The notes under the pieces: generated by a model | Told to the model about the DNA's origin: nothing | The model's input: only the letters and a program-made list of their open reading frames with translations | Databases searched by the model: none | DNA from: Streptomyces sp. MNU76 | GTDB lineage: Bacteria; Actinomycetota; Actinomycetes; Streptomycetales; Streptomycetaceae | DNA: 64,000 nucleotides | Direction of reading: 5' to 3' | Assembly: GCF_020982545.1 (NCBI RefSeq) | Contig: NZ_JAJKLK010000003.1 | Span: forward strand, 558,001-622,000 | Part shown: positions 18,141-26,625 of the stretch, one piece after another | How positions within the stretch are numbered: the stretch's first letter is position 1 | How the letters are laid out: every line of letters begins with the position of its first letter | Made by a program: the position numbers and the translations under genes

Positions 18141-18676
18141 TTGCCCGCTGAACCTTGTCCGCTGAACCTCGCCCTCCGGGCCGCGCCCGAGCCGACCTAC
18201 GTCGAGCCCGGTCGCGCCCTGGTCGACCAGTGCGGCCTCACCCTCGGCAGGGTCATGGAGGTCCGGCACCCGGAGACGGGACCGTACCTGGTGCGCCTCG
18301 CGATGAACGCGGGGGACGTCGGCTTGGAGGACCACGGAGTGCTCATGGACCCCTTGGTCCTGCCCCGCGACCCGGGCTCCGGCGAGGCGGCCGGCGCGGT
18401 CGCCGTCCACCTGATGGGCGACCTCTGTCTGGAGGCGGATCTGATCACCCGCCGCACCGTCTTCCTGCCCCGGCTCCCGCGCCCCGGCGACCTGCTCTCC
18501 TTCGTCAACACGGCCGGATACTGCGTGGACTTCGGTGCCACACACGCCCAACAGCAGCCCGTCGCCCGCAAGGTGGCGGTCCACCGGCAGGACGGTCGGT
18601 CGCAGGACGGTCCGTGGCGGTGGTGTCTGGACGAGGAGTACTGGCCGCTCGACCGCACGGGGCTCCGCAGGGATGA
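18141..18676 (+). pseudogene. PLP-dependent decarboxylase (fold type III), C-terminal relic
   Basis: Only the C-terminal barrel of an ornithine/diaminopimelate-decarboxylase-type enzyme is present, about 170 of an expected 400-plus residues. The EPGR phosphate-binding motif (VEPGRALVDQ) and the GDLCLEADL motif (matching the family's G-x-x-C-E/D stretch) are visible. The N-terminal half with the PLP lysine is missing; the acetyltransferase gene lies there instead. The 3' end needs one extra G in the run at 18659-18662 to reach the TGA that overlaps the next start (ATGA). Not expected to be functional. Confidence 0.65.
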
Positions 18677-19021
18677 GGTACGACACCATCACCGACGCCA
18701 TCGGCGACACGCCGCTGGTCCGTATCGACCCGGCCGTCCACGGCCTGCGCGACATCGACCTCTACGCCGAACTGGAGATGCTCAATCCCTTCGGCTCGCT
18801 GAAGGACCGGGCCGCGTGGAGCATGACCCGCCAGGACATCGCCGGAGCCAAGGAGCGCGGCGAGACGATCGTGGAGCTGTCCAGCGGCAACACCGCCAAG
18901 GCCCTCGCCCTCATCGCCGGCCTGCACGGACTGCCGTTCAAGAGCGTCACCAACCGGATGCGCGTACCGGAGATCAAGGACCTGCTCCTGCTGCTCGGCG
19001 CCGAGATCGAGGAACTGCCCA
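18673..19021 (+). pseudogene. Cysteine-synthase-like PLP enzyme, N-terminal relic
   Basis: ATG 18673 opens a clear fold-type II PLP enzyme: GDTPLVRI, then NPFGSLKDRAA with the Schiff-base lysine, then the SSGNTAKALA substrate loop. Similarity stops at about residue 116 (GAEIEELP), where the sequence jumps to an aminotransferase in another frame. About two thirds of the gene is deleted. This type is closest to cysteine synthase / SbnA-like enzymes. Confidence 0.65.
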
Positions 19022-19624
19022 CCGTCTGCGCCAGGTCGTCGGGCCGGAGGTACCGATCTGCCTGGACGCCGCGCAGAGCGTCGGGCACGTGCCGGTCTCG
19101 GTGGCCTAACTCGACGTGGACTTCGTGGTCTTCTCCGGCCGCAAGACGATGGCCCTGCCCGGTTCCGGCGCGGTCTGGGCGCGCGGCCGACACGGACCGC
19201 CGTTGCGGCCCGGCGGCTGGAACGGCACCCCAACACGGTCGGAGTGGCGGGGCTCGCGGCCGCGCTCGACTGGCTGACCGCCGCCGACCCGGCCCGCATC
19301 GAACGCTGGACCGTGGCGCTGACCACGCTGCTGACCGACCGCCTGGCCCGGATGGACGCCTACGAGGTGCTCGGCTGCCGGACGAGCCTCAGGGCCGACA
19401 GCGAGGTGCAGCGGCGCCGCACGCTCGTCACCTTCCGGCATCGCGGGATCGGCTCGCAGGCCCTCGGCTTCATCCTCTTCAGCCGCGGGTTCATGGTGCG
19501 CTCCGACGGCCACTGCCAGGCGGGCCGCGACCCGGAGGACGGCTCGGTACGGGTGAGCCTGCATGTGCACAACACCCCTGAAGCGATGGAAGAACTGCTC
19601 ACCATCCTCGCCAGCCTGCAATGA
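19019..19624 (+). pseudogene. Class V aminotransferase, C-terminal relic
   Basis: Begins mid-protein with ICLDAAQSVGHVPV and, after an in-frame TAA at 19107-19109, continues as LDVDFVVFSGRKTMALPG, where SGRK holds the PLP lysine. At 19228-19231 (four C) the frame shifts; one more C restores PNTVGVAGLAAALDWL and the rest of the small domain to TGA 19624. With a nonsense codon, a frameshift and no N-terminus, this is a pseudogene. It is fused by deletion to the cysteine-synthase relic upstream. Confidence 0.7.
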
Positions 19625-19672
19625 TTTCCATTAACAGGAACGGTTTCCGGAGACGGGGGCAGTGCGACAGGT

Positions 19673-20428
19673 ATGGGTCTGAGTACGACGACGGCGGCGC
19701 GCTGGGTGGAGCGCTGGGAACGCCAGCAGCAGTTGTACGCGGTCGACCGTGAGGAACGGTTCGAGGTCATCGCGGATCTGGTCGAGCATGTGACCCGCGA
19801 CCGGGCCGTGCCGCTCGTCCTCGATCTGGGCAGCGGCCCGGGGTGCCTGGCGGCGCGGCTCGCCGCCCGACTGCCGACCGCCGACGTGCTCGCCGTCGAC
19901 GCGGACCCGCTCCTCCTGGAACTGGGCAGCGCCCACTACGGGCCCACTCTGCGCTACGTCAGAGCCGTGATCGGTGAACCCGGCTGGCTCGACGCGCTCG
20001 CCCTGGAGCGCCCGGTGGACGCGGTGGTGTCGACCACCGCCCTGCACTACCTCGGCACGCGGACCCTGCGGGGCGTCTACCGGGAACTCGCCGGGCTGCT
20101 GCGGCCCGGCGGCATCCTCATCAACGGCGACCACATCAGCCCCGACTCCACGAAGGTCTCCGAGCTCGCCCTGGACATCGGCCGCCGCCGGAGCGAACGC
20201 TCCGCCCTGCCCCTCGTCGAGGACTGGGACTCCTGGTGGGCCGGCGCCGCCGCCGACCCCGAACTCGCCCGGCTCCTCTCACACCGCGCGGACGCCGGAC
20301 GCCCCCACTGCGAGGGCAACGACCTGACCCTCTCCGGCCACGTCGCCCTCCTGCGCGACGCGGGGTTCGAACACGTCGGGCCCGTCTGGCAGGTGGGCCC
20401 CAGCCATGTCCTGGCGGCCCTGCGGTGA
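19673..20428 (+). CDS. Class I SAM-dependent methyltransferase
   Basis: A 251-residue soluble methyltransferase. Motif I LDLGSGPGCLAARLA near residues 45-59, AVDADP at the end of strand 2, and LLRPGGILINGDH near 140 form a standard SAM-binding Rossmann core. Intact, unlike the three PLP genes upstream with which it may once have formed a pathway. Start ATG 19673 has a weak site (gacaggt). Acceptor unknown. It ends 8 bp from the convergent di-Mop gene. Confidence 0.8.
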   Translation: MGLSTTTAARWVERWERQQQLYAVDREERFEVIADLVEHVTRDRAVPLVLDLGSGPGCLAARLAARLPTADVLAVDADPLLLELGSAHYGPTLRYVRAVIGEPGWLDALALERPVDAVVSTTALHYLGTRTLRGVYRELAGLLRPGGILINGDHISPDSTKVSELALDIGRRRSERSALPLVEDWDSWWAGAAADPELARLLSHRADAGRPHCEGNDLTLSGHVALLRDAGFEHVGPVWQVGPSHVLAALR

Positions 20429-20435
20429 CGGCTGC

Positions 20436-20855
20436 CTAGACGGTCGCGAGGGAGACCTCCGTCGACTTGAACAGCGCGGTGACGGCGGAGCCCGCCGCCA
20501 GACCGAGTTCGGTGACCGCGTCCTTCGTGATCGCGGCGGTCAGCTCGCCGCCCTCGACCGAGACCCTCACCGCCGCCATGGCGGAGCCCGTGGTCACCTC
20601 GCGCACGGTGCCGGGGAGCCGGTTGCGGATGGACAGCCCGTCCACGGGGCCGGTGGCCAGCGACACGTCGGTGGCCTTGACCAGCGTGCGTACGGTCGTG
20701 CCCGCGGTCAGGCCGAGGCCTTCCACGGCGTCGAGGGTGATCGCGGCGGTGACCTCCTGTCCGCCGTCGAGGCGGACCCTGACGGTCGCCATGGCCTCCC
20801 CCGGGGTGACGGTGGTGATGGTGCCGTGCAGTTGATTGCGGATGCTCAGGCTCAT
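20436..20855 (-). CDS. Molybdate-binding protein with two Mop/TOBE domains
   Basis: 139 residues made of two tandem 68-70-residue Mop (TOBE) repeats. Each starts SIRNQLHGT or SIRNRLPGT and carries the AMATVRV/AMAAVRV and AAITLDAV/AAITKDAV strands. Such di-Mop proteins bind and store molybdate or tungstate oxyanions in the cytoplasm (molbindins). Start ATG 20855 has gaggtg upstream. It lies just downstream of modABC on the same strand, beyond the terminator, consistent with molybdate homeostasis. Confidence 0.88.
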   Translation of the reverse strand: MSLSIRNQLHGTITTVTPGEAMATVRVRLDGGQEVTAAITLDAVEGLGLTAGTTVRTLVKATDVSLATGPVDGLSIRNRLPGTVREVTTGSAMAAVRVSVEGGELTAAITKDAVTELGLAAGSAVTALFKSTEVSLATV

Positions 20856-20938
20856 GAGGGAACACCTCGCAGCGGGTGACGGATCCGACCGGTGTCGGAC
20901 GGCCGGCCTCTGGACGGCCGTGCGGCCCACCGTAGCCC

Positions 20939-20972
20939 CGGGTGTCGCCTCGCGCCCGCGAGGCGACACCCG
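20939..20972 (-). terminator. Hairpin after modC
   Basis: A perfect 15-bp stem (20939-20953 with 20958-20972, loop GCCC) lies 12 bp downstream of the modC stop on the minus strand. Confidence 0.8.
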
Positions 20973-20984
20973 CGCCGTCCCTCG

Positions 20985-22051
20985 TCAGGCGGGGTAGGCG
21001 TGCGTCTGGCTCGCCTTGACCGTCGCCCAGATCTCCGTGCCCGGGTGGATGCCGAGCTCCGCCGCCGCGACGGTCGTCAGATCGACGGCCAGGGCGAGTT
21101 CACCGGCGAGGGAGGCCCGGATCTGGTCGCCGTGGGCCTCCATGCCGGTGACCTCGCAGTGCCAGAGGTTGCGGGCGCTGGAGCCGGTGGGCCGGTCCCG
21201 GTGGAGGGTGACGGCGCTGGGCGGAAAGGCGACGAACACCGGGCCGGTCAGGTTCTCCGTCGTCGTGATCGCCGGTCCGTCGGGGAGGTGGACGGTGTGG
21301 CCGCGCGCCTCACCCCGGTAGAGGTTGAGGCCGACGAGGTGGGCGATGTAGTCCGTACGGGGATGGCGGGCGATGTGGGAGGGGGTGCCCTCCTGGACGA
21401 CGTGGCCGTCCTCGATGACGACGAGACGGTCCGCCAGGACCATGGCGTCCAGCGGGTCGTGGGTGACGAGCACGGCGACGGCCTCGAAGTCGGCCAGGTG
21501 GCGCCGGAGTTGGGCGCGGACGTCGAGGCGGGTGCGGGCGTCGAGGGCGGCGAGGGGCTCGTCGAGGAGGAGCAGCCGGGGCGGGTGGCCAGGGCGCGGG
21601 CGAGGGCCACGCGCTGCGCCTGGCCGCCGGAGAGCCGCCGGGGCTTGTTTCCGGCCTGGGCGGCGAGGCCCATCCGCTCCAGCCACTTCGCTGCCCGCGC
21701 CCGCGCCTCCGCCTTGCTCGCGCCGTGGCAGCGGGGGCCGAAGGCCACGTTGTCGAGGGCGGTGAGGTGCGGGAAGAGGAGATAGTCCTGGAAGACCACG
21801 CCGACCGGGCGTGACTCCGGTGGCCGGCCGTCCAGCTCGGCGCCGTCCAGTCGCAGCCGGCCACCGCCCGACAGCGGCACGAGCCCGGCGAGGGCCCGTA
21901 GCGCCGTCGTCTTGCCGGCGCCGTTGGGGCCGAGCAGCGCCACCACGTCACCGGGCGCGGCGGTCAGCGTCACATCGAGACGGAACGACGCGCCGCGTAC
22001 GACCACCAGCCGGGCGTCGAGACCCTCGCCGGGGTTCCCGTCGTCGGTCAT
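20985..22051 (-). pseudogene. modC: ModC molybdate ABC transporter ATPase, apparent frameshift
   Basis: ATP-binding subunit of the molybdate importer. From ATG 22051 (ATGA overlap with modB) it reads the Walker A motif GPNGAGKT, VVFQDYLLFPHLTALDN, and the ABC signature LSGGQAQRVALARAL. After ALATRP the frame breaks at 21578-21581 (a GGGG run on the plus strand). The other frame continues with Walker B LLLLDEPLAALDART, the H-loop VLVTHDPLDAM and a C-terminal Mop/TOBE domain, to TGA 20985. One additional base restores a 356-residue ModC. Because modA and modB are intact, an assembly error is at least as likely as a real mutation. Confidence 0.8.
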
Positions 22052-22959
22052 GAGGCGGTCATCCATCGGTCACGCAGCCCTCCGAGCACCGCGATCGACA
22101 CGGCCAGCAGGACCAGGCTGAGGGCGATCGCCGCCTCCGGATCGTTCTGGAGGGCGAGGTAGACGGCGAGGGGCATGGTCTGGGTACGGCCGGGGAAGTT
22201 GCCGGCGAAGGTGATGGTCGCCCCGAACTCGCCCAGAGCGCGGGCCCACGCCAGTACGGCGCCCGCCGCGACCCCGGGCGCGATCAGCGGCAGCGTGACC
22301 CGGCGGAACGCCGTGAACCGGGAGGCCCCCAGCGTGGCCGCGGCCTCCTCGTACCGGGGGTCGGCTGCCCGTAGCGTGCCCTCCACGCTGATGACCAGGA
22401 ACGGCATCGCCACGAACGCCTCGGCCACCACGACCCCGGCCGTGGTGAACGGCAGGGTGATCCCGAACCAGTCGTCCAGCCACTGCCCGACGACCCCGTT
22501 GCGGCCGAGCGCCATCAGCAGTGCCACACCGCCGACCACCGGGGGCAGGACGAGGGGGAGGGTGACGAGGGCCCGTACGAGACCGCGTCCGGGGAAGTCC
22601 ACCCGGGCCAGCAGCCAGGCCAGCGGCACCCCGAGGACCAGACTCACGGCCGTGGCCGCCGTGGCGCACACGAGCGACAGCTTCAGCGCCTGCCACACCT
22701 CGGGGCTGGTGAGCAGGTCGGGCATGCTGCGCCAGGGCGCCCGGATCAGGAGGGCGACGAGCGGGAGGACGAGGAGGACGAGGCCGATCAGCGCGGGCAG
22801 GAGCAGGGGGAGCGGGACACCCCCGTGGCGCCCGGGGAACCCTCCGCGTCCGGGAAGCCACCCGCGTCCGGGGACGCGCCGACGCCGCGGACCCCCGCCC
22901 AGGGTGTCCGCGGTGCCGGCCCCCTGAGAGGAAGAGGCGGAAGGAGAAGGGGACGTCAC
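22048..22959 (-). CDS. modB: Molybdate ABC transporter permease ModB
   Basis: A 303-residue inner-membrane permease with about six transmembrane helices after a long Gly/Arg/Pro-rich cytoplasmic N-terminus (residues 1-48, an unusual extension). The EAA loop reads EEAAATLGASRFTAFRRVTLP near residues 202-222, the coupling helix for ModC; ARALGEFGATITFAGN follows and is typical of ModB. Start GTG 22959 overlaps the modA stop (GTGA), and its own stop overlaps the modC start (ATGA), so the three are translationally coupled. Confidence 0.92.
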   Translation of the reverse strand: MTSPSPSASSSQGAGTADTLGGGPRRRRVPGRGWLPGRGGFPGRHGGVPLPLLLPALIGLVLLVLPLVALLIRAPWRSMPDLLTSPEVWQALKLSLVCATAATAVSLVLGVPLAWLLARVDFPGRGLVRALVTLPLVLPPVVGGVALLMALGRNGVVGQWLDDWFGITLPFTTAGVVVAEAFVAMPFLVISVEGTLRAADPRYEEAAATLGASRFTAFRRVTLPLIAPGVAAGAVLAWARALGEFGATITFAGNFPGRTQTMPLAVYLALQNDPEAAIALSLVLLAVSIAVLGGLRDRWMTAS

Positions 22960-23783
22960 GGCTCCAGGAACCCGGCCTCGGTCAGGACCTTCTGGCCCTC
23001 GGCGGACCGCACGAGCGCGATGAACGCCCTGGCGGCGTCGGTGTTCTCCGACTCCCTGAGCAGGGTGATGGGGTAGTCGGTGATGGCGTCGGCGGACTCG
23101 GGGAACTCCACACCCTCCACCTTCTCACCGGCCGCCCGCACATCGGTCTTGTAGACGACCGCCGCGTCGGCCTCCTTCAGCACCACCTTGTTGAGCGCGG
23201 ACCTCACGTCCTCCTCGTACGACACCGGCGTGAGCTTCAGCTTGCTCGCGTCGAGGGCCTTCCGCGCGGCGGCGCCGCAGGGCACGGCCTCGTCGCAGAG
23301 CACGACCTTCAGATCGGAGCCGTTCAGATCCTCGAGGGAGGAGATCCTGTCGGGGTTGCCGGGGAGGGTGGCGATCTCCAGCTGGTTGCGGGCGAAGGTC
23401 TCGGGTGTGCTGGAGGCGTCACCGGCATCGGTCACGACGGCCATCGTCCTGGGGCTGGCGGAGGCGAACACGTCCGCCGGGGCGCCGCCGGTGATGCCGG
23501 CGGCGAGCGCGTCGCTGCCGCCGAAGTTGAACGTCACCTTCGTCCCGGGGTGCTCCTTCTCGAACTGCTCGCCCAGCGTCGTGAAGCTCTCCTTGAGCGA
23601 GGCGGCGGCGAAGACGGTCACCTCCCCGGACAGCTCGTCCGAGCCGGAGGAGTCCGACTTCGCGGAGGAGTCGGAGTCGGAGGAACCACAGGCGCTCAGG
23701 GCCAGCAGGGCGGCGCCACCGACCCCGACTGCCCGCAGGGTCCGCCTGGTCGTACGGGTCCGGCGTACGGCACGGGTCGTCAC
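22956..23783 (-). CDS. modA: Molybdate-binding lipoprotein ModA
   Basis: A 275-residue periplasmic-type binding protein. The signal ends in the lipobox LSAC (Cys about 32), followed by a Ser/Asp-rich linker and the ModA domain: VTVFAAASLKESFTTLGEQF near 57-76, FNFGGSDALAAGITGGAPAD, and VYKTDVRAA. It captures molybdate or tungstate outside the membrane and delivers it to ModBC. Start GTG 23783 follows gggag. Head of the modABC operon. Confidence 0.92.
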   Translation of the reverse strand: MTTRAVRRTRTTRRTLRAVGVGGAALLALSACGSSDSDSSAKSDSSGSDELSGEVTVFAAASLKESFTTLGEQFEKEHPGTKVTFNFGGSDALAAGITGGAPADVFASASPRTMAVVTDAGDASSTPETFARNQLEIATLPGNPDRISSLEDLNGSDLKVVLCDEAVPCGAAARKALDASKLKLTPVSYEEDVRSALNKVVLKEADAAVVYKTDVRAAGEKVEGVEFPESADAITDYPITLLRESENTDAARAFIALVRSAEGQKVLTEAGFLEP

Positions 23784-24017
23784 GGGTCCACTCCCTCTGG
23801 TCCTGCGCGGACTGCACGGACTGAACGGACTCGGCGACGGTCAACGCCCCTGATCAACTGGTCGACGCTCGCCGTCCCCGATTCCGTAGCTAGGTCTGCG
23901 CAGATGATAATGCCGCAAGTGCCAGGTGTATGCCATCAGTGTCATCGCATGAGCCGGGCCTTCTGATGCTCGGCATGGCATGTGCGTTCGCACAAGAGGA
24001 CCGGGCGGCCGACGGGA

Positions 24018-25139
24018 TCAGCGGCGGGACATGTAGAGGTCGAAGGCCTTGTGCAGGACCTTGTTGAGCGGGAAGTCCCACTCGCCGAGGTATTCGACGG
24101 CCTCGCCGCCGCTGCCGGACTTGAACCGCAGGAGTCCCAGCAGGTGGTTGCTCTCCTCCAGCGTGTCGGTGATGCCGCGGAAGTCGTAGACGCCGGCGCC
24201 GAGCGCGTGGGCGTCGGTCATCATCCGCCACTGGACGGCGTTGTTGGGCTGCACCTCGCGCTTGCGGCTGGTGGAGGCGCCGTAGGAGTACCAGGCGTGT
24301 GTGCCGACGGTCAGCATCGTGGCCGCCGCGAGTACCTCGCCCTCGTGGTGGGCGAGGTACAGGCGCATACGGTCGGTGTCCTCCGAGGTCAACGCGGTCC
24401 ACATGCGCTGGAAGTACGCCAGGGGACGGGGGATGAACCGGTCCCGGCCGGCGGTCTCCACGTAGATCTCGTGGAAGGCGGGCAGATCCTCGTACGCGCC
24501 CCGCACGACCGTGACGCCTGCCTTCTCCGCCTTCTTGATGTTGCGGCGCCACTGCTGGTTGAGGCCCTGCTGGATCTCCTCCAACGACCGTCCCGAGAAA
24601 GGGACTTGGAAGACGTAGCGCGGCTGGCCGGCGGCGAAGCCGTCCTCGCCTCCGGGCTCGGCCGTCCGCCAGCCCATGCGGCGCAACCGGTCGGCGATGC
24701 CGGCGGACCCCGGCTCGTGCACGGTGGCCTCCACGTCCCCCAGCCGCCTCGCCCCCGGGTCGGCGATCGCCGCCTTGACCGCCTCGGCACTCCAGCGACG
24801 GGTCACCACCGGCGGCCCCATCTTCACCGAGAACGCGCCCTGCTCCTTCAGATAGCCGAGCATCGGCTCCAGCCAGCGCTGAAGATCCGGCGCGGTCCAG
24901 TCGATGACCGGCCCCTCGGGCAGGTAGGCGAGGTACCGCCGCAACTTCGGCAAGGGCCGCAGCAGCACCAGGCCCACGCCGACCAGTCGGTCGCTCTCGT
25001 CGAACCAGCCGAGGCTCCGCGCCCGCCAGTCCGGCTTCACATCGCCCCACGAGGGCACCTGCATGTGGCTGACCGAGGGCCGGGCCCGGACGAAGGCCAG
25101 ATGATCCTCACGGGTGATCGCCTTCAGGCGCAGGCTCAT
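24018..25139 (-). CDS. femX: FemX-type peptidoglycan bridge aminoacyltransferase
   Basis: A 373-residue FemABX family enzyme with two GNAT-like subdomains. FemX adds the first glycine to the lipid II stem peptide, the branch residue of the LL-Dap/Gly cross-bridge in Streptomyces. Signatures include SHMQVPSWGDVKPDW near residues 24-38, LNQQWRRNIKKAEKAGV near 188-204, and the C-terminal YDFRGITDTLEESNHLLGL. No long coiled-coil insertion typical of tRNA-synthetase-like FemA is present. Start ATG 25139 has gaaggagc upstream. Monocistronic. Confidence 0.82.
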   Translation of the reverse strand: MSLRLKAITREDHLAFVRARPSVSHMQVPSWGDVKPDWRARSLGWFDESDRLVGVGLVLLRPLPKLRRYLAYLPEGPVIDWTAPDLQRWLEPMLGYLKEQGAFSVKMGPPVVTRRWSAEAVKAAIADPGARRLGDVEATVHEPGSAGIADRLRRMGWRTAEPGGEDGFAAGQPRYVFQVPFSGRSLEEIQQGLNQQWRRNIKKAEKAGVTVVRGAYEDLPAFHEIYVETAGRDRFIPRPLAYFQRMWTALTSEDTDRMRLYLAHHEGEVLAAATMLTVGTHAWYSYGASTSRKREVQPNNAVQWRMMTDAHALGAGVYDFRGITDTLEESNHLLGLLRFKSGSGGEAVEYLGEWDFPLNKVLHKAFDLYMSRR

Positions 25140-25294
25140 ACGCGGCGCTCCTTCGCTCGGCGCACCAGCCTACTTAAGGCGCGGGGCTCGACCGGGTCTG
25201 CGCACGTACGCGAGTCGCCGTCACGCCCGGGAGCAGGCACGGGCCGCCCCCGCGCGGTCACCGCCGTGCCCTCGATGTCCACCGTGGGCATGGG

Positions 25295-25323
25295 CCAGGG
25301 CCCTCCGGTGCGAAGGGCCCTGG
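25295..25323 (-). terminator. Hairpin after arsM
   Basis: CCAGGGCCCT at 25295-25304 pairs with AGGGCCCTGG at 25314-25323 (10 bp, 9-base loop), 13 bp past the arsM stop. Confidence 0.75.
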
Positions 25324-25336
25324 GGCGGTGTCGGCG

Positions 25337-26233
25337 TCAGTTCTGGCAACCGCATCCCGAGGTGGTCTTGGCCTCGATCACGGTGAGGCCGGGGTCGACC
25401 GCGGTCTCGGCCGGCGTACAGCAGGCCTCGACGCCGCAGCACGCGGCACTCGACTCGGCGGCCGGACGGCCGCTTTCGGCGGTCACCGGCTTCGTGGCAC
25501 GGACGATCGCGGAGTGCATGCCGTCGGCGACCGGGTGGGTCGGGGTGATCTCGACGTCGGTGAACCCGGCGGCTTCGAGTCCGGCGCGGTATTCGGCGAA
25601 CGAGAGGGCGCCGGCGATGCAGCCGACGTAGTCGCCGCGCTCGGCCCGCTGGTCGGGCGTGAGGGTGTCGTCGGCGACGACGTCGGAGACGCCGATCCGG
25701 CCGCCGGGCCTGAGGATGCGGAAGGTCTCGGCGAAGACGGCGGGCTTGTCGGTGGACAGGTTGATCACACAGTTGGAGATGACGACGTCGATCGTGTTCG
25801 CGGGCAGCGGGATCGCCTCGATGGTGCCCTTGAGGAACTCGACGTTCGCCGCGCCGGCCTTCGCCGCGTTGGCGAGAGCCAGGGCGAGCATCTCCTCGGT
25901 CATGTCCAGCCCGTACGCCTTGCCGGTGGGGCCGACGCGGCGGGCGGAGAGCAGGACGTCGATGCCGCCGCCGGAACCGAGGTCCAGGACGCGTTCGCCT
26001 TCGCGGAGTTCGGCGACGGCGGTGGGGTTGCCGCAGCCGAGGGAGGCGGCCACGGCCTCGGCGGGCAGGGCGTCGCGCTCGTCGGCGGCGTAGAGGGTGG
26101 AGCCGAAGTTCTCGTCGACCTCGACGGGCTCGGGTCCGCAGCAGGTGGTGCCGCCTTCGGTGACCTTCACGACTGCGGCGGCGTACCGCCGGCGGACGGT
26201 TTCGCGCAGGTCGGTGGTGCTCTGCTCGCTCAT
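25337..26233 (-). CDS. arsM: Arsenite methyltransferase ArsM
   Basis: A 298-residue SAM-dependent methyltransferase that converts arsenite to methylated arsenicals. The SAM motif is LDLGSGGGIDVLLSA near residues 83-97. Conserved cysteines expected for As(III) binding are present: Cys-Cys in GGTTCCGPE near 31-32, Cys in SNCVINLS near 158, and Cys in YVGCIAGAL near 207. A cysteine-rich tail (AACCGVEACCTP and GCGCQN) may also bind arsenic. Start ATG 26233 follows aggagtg. No arsR, arsB or arsC is in the window, so it is an orphan ars gene. Confidence 0.9.
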   Translation of the reverse strand: MSEQSTTDLRETVRRRYAAAVVKVTEGGTTCCGPEPVEVDENFGSTLYAADERDALPAEAVAASLGCGNPTAVAELREGERVLDLGSGGGIDVLLSARRVGPTGKAYGLDMTEEMLALALANAAKAGAANVEFLKGTIEAIPLPANTIDVVISNCVINLSTDKPAVFAETFRILRPGGRIGVSDVVADDTLTPDQRAERGDYVGCIAGALSFAEYRAGLEAAGFTDVEITPTHPVADGMHSAIVRATKPVTAESGRPAAESSAACCGVEACCTPAETAVDPGLTVIEAKTTSGCGCQN

Positions 26234-26625
26234 GACTTCACTCCTGGATGACGGGCATGGCGGTGCCCGGAACGGCTTGAACGGCTTGTATTGACGTCCA
26301 TTGATGCAATCTTTCGCCTTGAATCGAAAAACGTCAACATAGAGACATGTCGAAACAAGAGATTGCGGTGATCGGGGTCGGCCGGTGCAGCCGCCGGCCC
26401 CGTTGCCGTCCACCGGTCGGCAACGGGGCTGTGCGGGCGATCAGCCGCAGGTGGCCGACGGCGTCATGCCAGGCCGACAGCAGTGGCCGGAGACGTCAGT
26501 GCCCCGGTGACCCTGCCGACCAGTCCCTCGAAGGTGGCGGGCGCACGTGGAGTCTCGGTGGTCGAGAGTCGCGTTCCGGCCTCGGGCGGAGAAGCGGCTG
26601 TACGCAAGCTCGGCAAGGCGTCCGG
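26234..26625. other. arsM promoter region with inverted repeat and truncated flavoprotein start
   Basis: No intact gene. TTGACGT at 26291-26297 and ACGTCAA at 26331-26337 form a spaced inverted repeat in the arsM promoter region. AACGGCTTG is repeated twice near 26270-26287. On the plus strand ATG 26347 starts MSKQEIAVIGVG, like the FAD-binding start of a flavin monooxygenase, but coding character is lost after about 13 codons. A strong hairpin follows at 26398-26428. Confidence 0.45.
26398..26428. terminator. Hairpin, terminator-like
   Basis: CCCCGTTGCCG at 26398-26408 and CGGCAACGGGG at 26418-26428 form a perfect 11-bp stem with a 9-base loop. It could end minus-strand transcripts from the AraC regulator gene, whose stop lies about 200 bp away. 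Confidence 0.6.

Noticed and set aside
23784..24017. ModE-type site upstream of modA
   Set aside because: The AT-richer patch near 23900 could be a promoter, but no ModE consensus dyad could be identified.
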